Shown piece after piece: positions 19,806 to 26,758 of a stretch of DNA of 64,000 nt (position 1 is its first letter; every line of letters begins with the position of its first letter). The position numbers were made by a program, and so were the translations under genes. The notes below the pieces were generated by a model. The model did no database searches. It saw only the letters and a program-made list of their open reading frames with translations, and was not told the DNA's origin. The DNA is taken from positions 1 through 64,000 of the forward strand of contig NZ_SLXS01000010.1 of assembly GCF_004340785.1 (NCBI RefSeq). Direction: 5' to 3'. Source of the stretch: Tumebacillus sp. BK434. GTDB taxonomy: Bacteria > Bacillota > Bacilli > Tumebacillales > Tumebacillaceae.

Positions 19806-20145
19806 GCGTTTGGCATATACTTGTGTTGTCAAACATTCCTATATTTCTGAAAGGTGGCATCAAGATTCTACATGATCTACTAAGTTTGCAATTCGACGAT
19901 CACCAATTGAATCGGTGAGTAGAATTCAAACGCGGCTGCTGAGCTGCGAGAGCGGGACAGGTGTGCCCTGTCACGAGACTCTCGAAGTGGACCCATGTAG
20001 ACAAACGATTGATGCGCCATTCGCATGCATTGGCTTATTTCGGTATGCGGAAATGGGGAATGGGATCGGATGTTGGAAGCCGTGGTCGCGTTTGCTGACT
20101 GCGGCTTTTTTGTGTGGGTGCCCTTCGAATCGGGAGGGATTCACG
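19806..20145 (+). promoter_or_regulatory. long leader of the ABC-F gene with attenuator architecture
   Basis: The 340-base gap holds an extended hairpin at 19947-19984 (CGAGAG/CTCTCG outer stem, GGACAGG/CCTGTC inner) and a strong terminator at 20077-20111 just before the ABC-F ribosome site. GCGGCT (19932-19937) can pair with AGCCGT in the 5' arm of the terminator, giving a possible antiterminator. Candidate short frames are 20012-20098 (28 residues, stop inside the terminator loop) and 20070-20204 (44 residues, running through it). Neither has a strong ribosome site. Such leaders are typical of antibiotic-inducible ABC-F genes. Confidence 0.6.
20077..20111 (+). terminator. terminator within the ABC-F leader
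   Basis: AAGCCGTGGTC (20077-20087) pairs over 11 positions (two G-T pairs) with GACTGCGGCTT (20097-20107), loop of nine bases, then a run of T to 20111. It lies 35 bases before the ABC-F start, so read-through must be controlled. Confidence 0.82.
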
Positions 20146-21978
20146 ATGTTAGTTGTCAAGATCAACGATTTGAAAAAGATGTTCGTGACGCGGACGGTGT
20201 TTGAGCAACTGGATGCGGCGATCGCCTGGGGCGAAAAGGTGGCGATCGTCGGGCCGAACGGGGTGGGGAAAACCACGCTGCTGAAAATGTTGACCGGGGA
20301 AGAGACGCCGGACGACGGGGCGGTCGTGTGGGACCCGCAGCTGGACCGGCAGCGCGTCGGGCTGTTGACGCAGCAGATACAGTTGCGCGACGGCGAGACG
20401 GTGCGCGAATATGTGCGCGGGGCACGGCCGGAACTGCTGGCGGTGGAACGTGAGATGAGACAAATTGAGACCAGGATGTCGAAAGATATTTCTCGGGAAA
20501 TAACGGCTGAAGAGCTTGTGTCACGCTATGGAACGCTGCAGGAGCGCTATGAAGAGCTGGGCGGCTATACGTTCGACAGTGAGCTGGAGCGGGTGCTGAA
20601 GGAAGCGGGGGTGGCACCTGAGGTCTGGGAGACGGAGCTTACGGCGGCCAGCGGCGGGCAAAAGACGCGGGCGCAGCTGGCGAAACTTTTGCTCGGTGAA
20701 CCGCAAGTGCTGCTGCTCGATGAGCCGACCAACCATTTGGATGCAGAGACGATGGATTGGCTGGAAGCGGTGATCCGCGGCTTTGCGGGCACGGTGGTGA
20801 CGGTGTCGCATGACCGCTACTTTCTGGATCGCACCGCCACGCGCATTTTGGAACTGAGTCCGAGGCAGCTCAGATCGTATCCGGGCAATTACTCGGCGTA
20901 TCAGGAGCAAAAGGAGCTGGAGCGCCGCACGCAGCAGGCGCTGTACCAGAAGCAGCAGGTGGAGATGCAGCACTTGGAAGAGCTGATCGGGATGTACAAA
21001 ACGTGGTACATCCGGGCGCACAATGCCGGCGGCGGCAACAAAAAGCGGACGAAAGGTCACATCAGCCGCATGCGCAACAAGGAAAAGCAGTTGGAGCGGC
21101 TGCAGGCGGCGCGAGTGGAGCAGCCCAAAGAGGCGCAGTCGATCCAGCTGTCGTTCAACAGCTCCGAGAAACTCGGCAACCGGCTGTTTCTGGTCGAGGA
21201 TATGGCGGTGCGCTTTGGCGGGCGGACGCTGTACGAAGAGGTGAATTTTGCGGTGGAGCGCGGGGAGCGGATCGCGCTGCTCGGGCCGAACGGGATCGGG
21301 AAAAGCACGCTGCTGAAAGTTCTGACCGGCGAGCTGGTCCCGGCGGCCGGCACGGTCAACGTCAGCCCGCAAGTGCGGATCGGCTATTTCGGGCAAGAAG
21401 TGGAGCGACTCAACCCGGAGAACTCGATCCTCGAGGAAGTGCTGGAGCTGGAGACGCTGACCCAGACGGAAGCGCGGACGGTGCTGGCCGGATTCATGTT
21501 CCGCGGGGAAGCGGTGTTCAAGAAGGTTGGGACACTGAGCCAAGGTGAGAAATGCCGGGTGGCGTTTGTGAAGCTGTACTTCTCCGGGGCGAATGTGCTG
21601 GTGCTCGACGAGCCGACCAACTATCTCGACATCCCGGCCCGCCAGCGGGTCGAGCAGGCGCTGCAAAACTTCCCCGGCACGCTGCTGCTCGTCTCGCACG
21701 ACCGCTACATGGTGCAGCGGCTGGCGACACAGCTGCTCCTGTTTACGCCGGGGCGGGTGACACACTTTGCAGGCGGCTGGCAGGCGTGGCAGGAGCATCA
21801 GGAACGCCGCCGCTATACGCCGGAGGACCTGCAGCGTCAGGAACAGCGGATGATCTTGCAGCTGGAGCTGTCGCGCCTGGCCGAAAAGCTCGACAATCCG
21901 CACTCGCGGCCGGAGGATCGGGAACTTGCAGCTGCGAAGTTGACGCTGGTGCAAGGACAGTTGCGCGCCTTGTCGTAA
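20146..21978 (+). CDS. ABC-F family ribosome-associated ATPase
   Basis: A 610-residue soluble protein with two ABC ATPase domains and no membrane part. The first domain has Walker A GPNGVGKTT, signature SGGQK and Walker B LLLDEPTNHLD; the second has GPNGIGKST, LSQGEK and LVLDEPTNYLD. Between them a basic, helical linker (about 245-345, with AHNAGGGNKKRTKGHISRMR) matches the P-site tRNA interaction motif region that reaches the ribosome. A C-terminal helical extension follows. The terminator-bearing leader resembles those of antibiotic-resistance ABC-F genes such as vmlR and lsa, but which class this is cannot be told. GGGAGGG precedes the ATG. Confidence 0.9.
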   Translation: MLVVKINDLKKMFVTRTVFEQLDAAIAWGEKVAIVGPNGVGKTTLLKMLTGEETPDDGAVVWDPQLDRQRVGLLTQQIQLRDGETVREYVRGARPELLAVEREMRQIETRMSKDISREITAEELVSRYGTLQERYEELGGYTFDSELERVLKEAGVAPEVWETELTAASGGQKTRAQLAKLLLGEPQVLLLDEPTNHLDAETMDWLEAVIRGFAGTVVTVSHDRYFLDRTATRILELSPRQLRSYPGNYSAYQEQKELERRTQQALYQKQQVEMQHLEELIGMYKTWYIRAHNAGGGNKKRTKGHISRMRNKEKQLERLQAARVEQPKEAQSIQLSFNSSEKLGNRLFLVEDMAVRFGGRTLYEEVNFAVERGERIALLGPNGIGKSTLLKVLTGELVPAAGTVNVSPQVRIGYFGQEVERLNPENSILEEVLELETLTQTEARTVLAGFMFRGEAVFKKVGTLSQGEKCRVAFVKLYFSGANVLVLDEPTNYLDIPARQRVEQALQNFPGTLLLVSHDRYMVQRLATQLLLFTPGRVTHFAGGWQAWQEHQERRRYTPEDLQRQEQRMILQLELSRLAEKLDNPHSRPEDRELAAAKLTLVQGQLRALS

Positions 21979-22026
21979 TAATACGTTATCAAAGATCTTG
22001 ATCAAAGACTGAGGAGGTTGAGCGAG

Positions 22027-23685
22027 ATGGAGATTCAGATTCGACGCGGCTTGCGGATTCCGATGCGTGACGGGGTGACATTGGCGGCCGATCTGTACCG
22101 ACCGCTTGGAGCGGGGCAGCATCCGGCGATCGTCGTGCGCACGCCCTACCTGATCAATACCGACATCATTCACGAGACGGCTACTTATTATGCGGAGCAC
22201 GGGTTTGCCGTGCTGTATGTGGATGTGCGGGGGCGCGGCGATTCGGACGGGGTGTTCGTGCCGTACCGCCACGAAGCGGTCGACGGCTATGACACGATCG
22301 AATGGGCGGCGGCGCAGGACTGGTGCACCGGCGCGGTCGGCACGATGGGCGGCTCGTATCTGGGTCGCATCCAGTGGCTGACCGCGCTCATGCAGCCGCC
22401 GAGCCTGCAGGCGATGTCCGTCTCGGTGACGCCGTCCGACCCGTTTGTGGAATGGCCGACCGGCATCACCACGCCGCAGCACCTGTGCTGGCTGTACATG
22501 ACCAGCGGGCGCCTGATGCAAAACGTCGACGTGGTGGACTGGGACAGCATCTACTCCCATCTGCCGCTCGTGACGATGGATGAGCTGACCGGGCGCGACC
22601 TGCCGCATTGGCGCGAAGAGATGGAGCATCAAGGGCTCGATGCGTGGTGGAAGGAGATCTGCTATCAGCACCGCTTTGCGGAGCTCGATTTGCCGGTGCT
22701 GCATATCTCCGGCTGGTACGACGATGAGCAGGTCGGCACCCCGCTCAATTTTGCCGGGATGACACAGCGGGCGAAAACGGAGCAGGCCCGCCGGAGCCAG
22801 AAGATGATCATGGGGCCGTGGCCGCACCGCATCAACGCGTCGACGACGCTTGGCGAGCTTGATTTCGGCCCGGATGCGCTGATCGATCTGCGCGGGTATC
22901 ATGTGCGATTTTTCAACCATTGGCTGAAAGGGGAGCCGAACGGGCTAAACGAAGAAGCGCCGGTACGGTTGTTCGTGATGGGGGAAAACAAGTGGCGCGA
23001 AGAGCAGGAGTTTCCCCTGGCCCGCACCGCGTGGACGAAGTTCTATCTGCATAGCCAAAACGGGGCCAACTCGCGCTTCGGTGACGGCGTGCTGTCGCAA
23101 GCAGCGCCGCGTGAAGGGGGCGGGGAAGCGCCGGCCGACACGTATCTGTATGATCCGGCCGATCCTGTTCCGTTTCTGACCGAACCGACTTCAGCGCAGA
23201 TCGGCGGGCCGGACGACTATGCGCAGGTGGAGGAGCGGCGCGATGTGCTGGTCTACTCCACGGAGGTGTTGACAGAAGACGTAGAAGTGACCGGGCCGGT
23301 CAAGATGGAGCTGTTTGCCGCTTCCAGCGCGGTCGACACCGATTTTATGGCCAAACTGCTCGATGTCTGGCCGAACGGATTTGTTCAGCGCCTGACAGAC
23401 GGCATGGTGCGGGCGCGGTTTCGCGACGGGATGGAGACGATGTCGCTGATCGAGCCGGGCCGGATCTACCGCTATGAAGTGGACTGCTGGAACACCTCGC
23501 ATCTGTTCAAAAAAGGCCATCAGATCCGCATCGAGATCGCGTCCAGCGCCTTTCCGAAATACGACCGCAACCTGAACACCGGCGCGCCGCTCGGCAAGAC
23601 GGCCGAGATGGTGACGGCGGAGCAGAGAATTTATCACACCGCGGAGCATCCGTCGGCCATCCTCCTGCCGATCATCCCCCGCTAG
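22027..23685 (+). CDS. CocE/NonD-family hydrolase (X-Pro dipeptidyl-peptidase type)
   Basis: A 552-residue serine hydrolase. The N-terminal motif IRRGLRIPMRDGVTLAADLYRP is typical of CocE/NonD. The nucleophile lies in GTMGGSYLGRIQW (about 110-122), followed by a helical cap, a catalytic Asp near SGWYDDEQVG and the His near GPWPHR. The C-terminal jelly-roll (VKMELFAASSAVDTDFMAKLLDV, and the IEIASSAFPKYDRNLNTG signature) completes the family. Members hydrolyse cocaine-like esters, beta-lactam side chains or X-Pro peptides; the substrate here is unknown. AGGAGG lies 9 bases before the ATG; an upstream TTG abutting it is rejected. Confidence 0.9.
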   Translation: MEIQIRRGLRIPMRDGVTLAADLYRPLGAGQHPAIVVRTPYLINTDIIHETATYYAEHGFAVLYVDVRGRGDSDGVFVPYRHEAVDGYDTIEWAAAQDWCTGAVGTMGGSYLGRIQWLTALMQPPSLQAMSVSVTPSDPFVEWPTGITTPQHLCWLYMTSGRLMQNVDVVDWDSIYSHLPLVTMDELTGRDLPHWREEMEHQGLDAWWKEICYQHRFAELDLPVLHISGWYDDEQVGTPLNFAGMTQRAKTEQARRSQKMIMGPWPHRINASTTLGELDFGPDALIDLRGYHVRFFNHWLKGEPNGLNEEAPVRLFVMGENKWREEQEFPLARTAWTKFYLHSQNGANSRFGDGVLSQAAPREGGGEAPADTYLYDPADPVPFLTEPTSAQIGGPDDYAQVEERRDVLVYSTEVLTEDVEVTGPVKMELFAASSAVDTDFMAKLLDVWPNGFVQRLTDGMVRARFRDGMETMSLIEPGRIYRYEVDCWNTSHLFKKGHQIRIEIASSAFPKYDRNLNTGAPLGKTAEMVTAEQRIYHTAEHPSAILLPIIPR

Positions 23686-23695
23686 CAGACAAAAG

Positions 23696-23726
23696 AGACC
23701 CTTTCCGGCGCAGAAAGGGTCTATTT
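23696..23726 (+). terminator. terminator after the CocE-type hydrolase
   Basis: AGACCCTTTC (23696-23705) pairs perfectly with GAAAGGGTCT (23713-23722), followed by ATTTT. Confidence 0.88.
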
Positions 23727-23820
23727 TCACTGTAAGAAAGCAGTTATCTCGTAAAAGGACTTTCTTCCTATTTGGCGAATAGTACCAGCAGATCAAGGTA
23801 CTCGGAATGGAGGAGCCACT

Positions 23821-25827
23821 GTGTTTGGCAAAATGTCGATCAAGTATAAAATCATCTGGCCGATGCTGCTGGTGATGACGCTCGTCATGGGCGTGATGTC
23901 GTCTTGGATCTATGTGCGGACGGCCGACAGCCTGCAGCGTCAAGGCTTTGCGATGACGGAGACGGTGCGGATGAGCATCGAAAATGCGCGGCTCGCCCGC
24001 CAGACGGCGGAGGAAGTGATGGAGCGGGAGATGGTCGGGCAGGCCGTGCTGTTGTCCAACCTGGTGGCGAAAGGCACGAGCTATGCAGAGCTTGAGGAGC
24101 TGGCCCGGCGCTCCGGGCTGGATGAGTTCTGGGTGACAGACGGCACGGGCAAGACGGTCTTGACGAACATGGCGCCGAAGGTCGAGTTTGATTTTGGCTT
24201 GGACAAGCAGGCGCAGGCGTATGAGTTTATGGATCTGATCACCGGGAAGCGCGAGACGGTCACGCAGCCGGCGCAGGTGCGCACGATCGACGACAAAGTG
24301 TACAAGTTTGTAGGCGTCACCGGCTGGCAGTCGCCGCAGATCGTGCAGGTCGGCCGGGACGGGGCGCGGCTGATGGAGCTGGAAGCGGAGGTCGGCGCAG
24401 GCCCGGTCATCGCCCAGATCAAAAATCAGCTCGGCGACCAGATCTTGTTTGCTGCGGTCGTCGGGGCGGACGGCAAGGTCGAAGCGGCGAGCGACGGACA
24501 GGTTGGTCAGCTGCCGGCGGAGTTGCTGGGCAAGTTGGGCGAGGCGTTGCAAAACGGGCAGACAGCGTTTTTGTCAAGCGATTATCAGGGGACGAAGGTG
24601 ACGTACTTTTTTGCTGCGCTCTCGAACGGGCAAGGAGTGGTGCTGGCGTTATCGAATGAGCTTTTGACCTCGATCCAGTGGGTGACGGTCGGGGCGACGG
24701 CAGCCGGGCTGCTGGTCATCGCCGTCGTGCTGTTTGTGGTGGTGTCGCGCCAGTTCCGGCGGTTGCAGCTGCTGAAGGAAGCGCTTTTGTCGATCTCAAA
24801 AGGGAATGGAGATCTGACGCGCCGCCTGCCGGTCACCGCACAGGATGAGATCGGGGCATTGGCCGATTCGGCCAATGCGATGCTGCAGACGCTGCAAGGC
24901 ACGGTCCAACGGGTGACGGGGGCGGTTGACAAGTTCCAGCTCGCTTCGTCAAACCTGAAGCATACGACGGAGCAGGTGCGGGTCGCCAACCATCAGATCG
25001 CCGATGAAACGCAGGAGGTGTCCAATCTGTCGTCCGCGTCGGATGCGCAACTGACTGCGATGAGCCGAATGATGACGGGGCTGGCCGGGAGGGTGGAGGA
25101 GATCGCGGCCAGCGCGAGAGAGTCGGCGCTGTCGACGGAGCACTCCGGGAAGATGGTCACCGCAGGGCGCGGAATTGTGACGTCGGCAACGAGCAAGATG
25201 CAAGTGATCCATGAGAACACGCAGGTGAACAACAAGGTGATTGACCAGTTGGCGGTGAAGTCGGCGCAGATCGAGAAGATCTTGAAGATGATCACCGACA
25301 TTGCCGACCAGACCAACCTGCTGGCGTTGAACGCAGCGATCGAAGCGGCAAGGGCGGGCGAGTCGGGGCGGGGCTTTGCTGTCGTCGCCGGGGAAGTGCG
25401 GAAGTTGGCCGAACATGCTGTGCGGTCGACAGCCGACATCGCCAGCATCACGCATGACATTCGCGAAGAGATCCAGACCATTGTGCACAACCGGGGCAAG
25501 CATACGCGCGATCTGGAGGAAGGGCTGCAGGCGTTCGGCACCGTGGAGCAGGTGTTTGATGAGATCGCGGCGGCATCTGAAGAGATGGCGGCGCATCTGG
25601 AAGCGATCACGCAGGAGAATGAACGGCTGGCCGTCTCCTGGCAGGATCTGATGTCCGGAGTGGAAGACCTGCAGGCCGCATCGCGGCGCACGGTGGGCAG
25701 CACGGAGAACATCGCCGCCTGCATCGAGGAGCAGACCGCTTCGATGGATGAGATCGCCGGGTCATCGGCGCTGCTGGCCGACACGGCCGCGGAGTTGCGT
25801 GAAACGGTGGCAGGGTATCAGGTATAG
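23821..25827 (+). CDS. methyl-accepting chemotaxis protein
   Basis: A 668-residue membrane receptor. Transmembrane helix 1 is about residues 10-32, a periplasmic-side sensor domain of about 250 residues follows, and helix 2 is about 284-312 ([18 protein letters not shown]). A HAMP domain ([20 protein letters not shown], about 318-365) leads into the signalling domain with the conserved tip [19 protein letters not shown] and [19 protein letters not shown]. The sensor has a single-Cache-like look ([16 protein letters not shown]), but its ligand cannot be assigned. The start is GTG, 6 bases after GGAGGAG. No che genes are nearby, so it is an orphan receptor. Confidence 0.93.
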   Translation: MFGKMSIKYKIIWPMLLVMTLVMGVMSSWIYVRTADSLQRQGFAMTETVRMSIENARLARQTAEEVMEREMVGQAVLLSNLVAKGTSYAELEELARRSGLDEFWVTDGTGKTVLTNMAPKVEFDFGLDKQAQAYEFMDLITGKRETVTQPAQVRTIDDKVYKFVGVTGWQSPQIVQVGRDGARLMELEAEVGAGPVIAQIKNQLGDQILFAAVVGADGKVEAASDGQVGQLPAELLGKLGEALQNGQTAFLSSDYQGTKVTYFFAALSNGQGVVLALSNELLTSIQWVTVGATAAGLLVIAVVLFVVVSRQFRRLQLLKEALLSISKGNGDLTRRLPVTAQDEIGALADSANAMLQTLQGTVQRVTGAVDKFQLASSNLKHTTEQVRVANHQIADETQEVSNLSSASDAQLTAMSRMMTGLAGRVEEIAASARESALSTEHSGKMVTAGRGIVTSATSKMQVIHENTQVNNKVIDQLAVKSAQIEKILKMITDIADQTNLLALNAAIEAARAGESGRGFAVVAGEVRKLAEHAVRSTADIASITHDIREEIQTIVHNRGKHTRDLEEGLQAFGTVEQVFDEIAAASEEMAAHLEAITQENERLAVSWQDLMSGVEDLQAASRRTVGSTENIAACIEEQTASMDEIAGSSALLADTAAELRETVAGYQV

Positions 25828-25841
25828 CAGAGCGTGGATCG

Positions 25842-25873
25842 ATGCCGTTCGGGGGAGCCCGGGCGGCATTTTT
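25842..25873 (+). terminator. terminator after the chemoreceptor gene
   Basis: ATGCCG/CGGCAT outer stem and CGGG/CCCG inner stem, followed by TTTTTC. Confidence 0.82.
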
Positions 25874-25958
25874 CTGTAGGCGATCCAATTTTTGCATGGC
25901 ACAGGCGAAAGGTGGAAAGCTTGAGGTACGCGCAAGCTGGGCAAAGGAGGGATCCGAC

Positions 25959-26252
25959 ATGTCCGTCTGGTCGAAGTTGAGCCGTTTGTTGACGGTTGAC
26001 GATACGATCATGGATGAAGACTTTTCGCTCATCGAAGGCGCGGAATACGTGGAGTTGAAAGGCGCCGACCAGTGCTGCGGGTTGGAGATCCTCGACGACA
26101 AGATGGAAAAGGTGGAAACAACGGCAGCGCACTATGTCGTCACCTCCAACCCCGGCTGTCTCCTGCAGATGAAAAAAGGCATCGAGCGCGCCGGACAGCA
26201 AGAGCGGATGCAGGCGATGCACATCATGGACCTGCTTGCCGATTTAGTATGA
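25959..26252 (+). CDS. miniature CCG-domain protein resembling the C-terminus of GlcF
   Basis: This 97-residue protein resembles only the end of the iron-sulfur subunit of glycolate oxidase (GlcF) and related CCG-domain proteins. IEGAEYVELKGADQCCG (25-41) matches the region before and including the CCG motif; DDKMEKVETTAAHYVVTSNP then GCLLQMKKGIERAG match the last part of that family, and MHIMDLLADL matches its terminal helix. About 15 residues that normally follow CCG, and all ferredoxin-like and upstream CCG sequence, are missing. Cys39, Cys40 and Cys67 remain. AAAGGAGGG lies 8 bases before the ATG, so it is probably translated and is not simply debris. No glcD or glcE is nearby. Confidence 0.72.
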   Translation: MSVWSKLSRLLTVDDTIMDEDFSLIEGAEYVELKGADQCCGLEILDDKMEKVETTAAHYVVTSNPGCLLQMKKGIERAGQQERMQAMHIMDLLADLV

Positions 26253-26263
26253 GCAAACGGAAA

Positions 26264-26289
26264 AACGGCGAGCCCTAAGGCTCGCCGTT
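26264..26289. terminator. terminator with U-tract on the minus strand
   Basis: AACGGCGAGCC and GGCTCGCCGTT form a perfect 11-bp stem with loop CTAA. On the minus strand it is followed by TTTTTCCG; on the plus strand the T-run is interrupted. The stop codon of the 41-residue gene at 26275-26400 is inside the loop. Confidence 0.75.
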
Positions 26290-26400
26290 GCTGCTTTCCT
26301 GGTCGTTGCCGCGTCGTTCACGCCGTCTCCACTTCAGACTGAGGATGCCGGGGATCAGCCAAACTATGATTTCCTCCAACTCCAAATTCATGAAGTTCAT
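26275..26400 (-). CDS. very small membrane peptide (41 residues)
   Basis: A minus-strand frame of 41 codons starting MNFMNLELEEIIVWLIPG and ending in a hydrophilic tail with KWRRRERRGNDQESSN. Hydrophobic residues 10-22 could form a short membrane-surface or transmembrane helix, with a strongly basic face after it. GGGAGGTG lies 7 bases before the ATG, and a terminator overlaps its stop. These gene-like signals on such a short frame argue that it is real. I do not recognise it; a membrane-active peptide or a small regulator are both possible. Confidence 0.5.
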   Translation of the reverse strand: MNFMNLELEEIIVWLIPGILSLKWRRRERRGNDQESSNGEP

Positions 26401-26464
26401 ACGGTGTCACCTCCCAGTAGGGTAGGCAACCGCAGGCGACCGGTTTCCCGCTCTCGCTCTATAT

Positions 26465-26605
26465 CTATGTGCCGTTCGCGATAAACATGACGAAGAGATC
26501 GATCAAGCGCATGGAGTCCAAGGACATCCCAAGCGGCAAGCACAGCCCGAGTGCGATCAGCGAAACTCCGGCCAGCATGGGTAGATAGTCTTTGATGCGC
26601 TGCAT
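26465..26605 (-). CDS. very small membrane peptide (46 residues)
   Basis: A 46-codon minus-strand frame beginning MQRIKDYLPMLAGVSLIALG, with one or two hydrophobic stretches (8-26 and 32-44, MRLIDLFVMFIAN). The ATG is preceded by GGAAAGGACGG about 10 bases away, a weak spacing; a longer frame upstream has no better site. It lies 64 bases before the 41-residue peptide gene on the same strand, so the two may form a tiny operon ending at the terminator 26264-26289. Function unknown. Confidence 0.45.
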   Translation of the reverse strand: MQRIKDYLPMLAGVSLIALGLCLPLGMSLDSMRLIDLFVMFIANGT

Positions 26606-26719
26606 GAGTATCGACCGTCCTTTCCTGCTCTTTCCTGCTAAGAAGTTACGCAGCATAGTTGTCAATTTTGAGGGTCGTTACAAAAAAGGACGGGGTGAGC
26701 GTGGAAAAAGTTTCAAACC

Positions 26720-26758
26720 AACAAGAAAGCTTCCTCGCCGGGAGGAAGCTTTCTTGTT
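26720..26758 (-). terminator. long inverted repeat at the end of the Cache-subtilase gene
   Basis: AACAAGAAAGCTTCCTC (26720-26736) pairs perfectly over 17 bp with GAGGAAGCTTTCTTGTT (26742-26758). It overlaps the stop codon of the protease gene. The U-tract on the minus strand is weak (TTGTTGGTTTG), so it may be a terminator or an RNA-stabilising hairpin. Confidence 0.7.

Noticed and set aside
19806-20145. A T-box or known riboswitch in the ABC-F leader
   Set aside because: The T-box signature (AGGGTGG-type box before the terminator, specifier loop) is absent, and ABC-F genes are not usual T-box targets.
20521-22920. A 799-codon minus-strand frame opposite the ABC-F and CocE-type genes
   Set aside because: Same HRD-rich shadow composition; it crosses two real genes and a gap, and no family motif is visible.
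25874-25958. A cyclic-di-GMP riboswitch before the mini-CCG gene, suggested by GAAAGGTGG
   Set aside because: The rest of the GEMM consensus (conserved GCAAA and tetraloop receptor) is missing and there is no following terminator.
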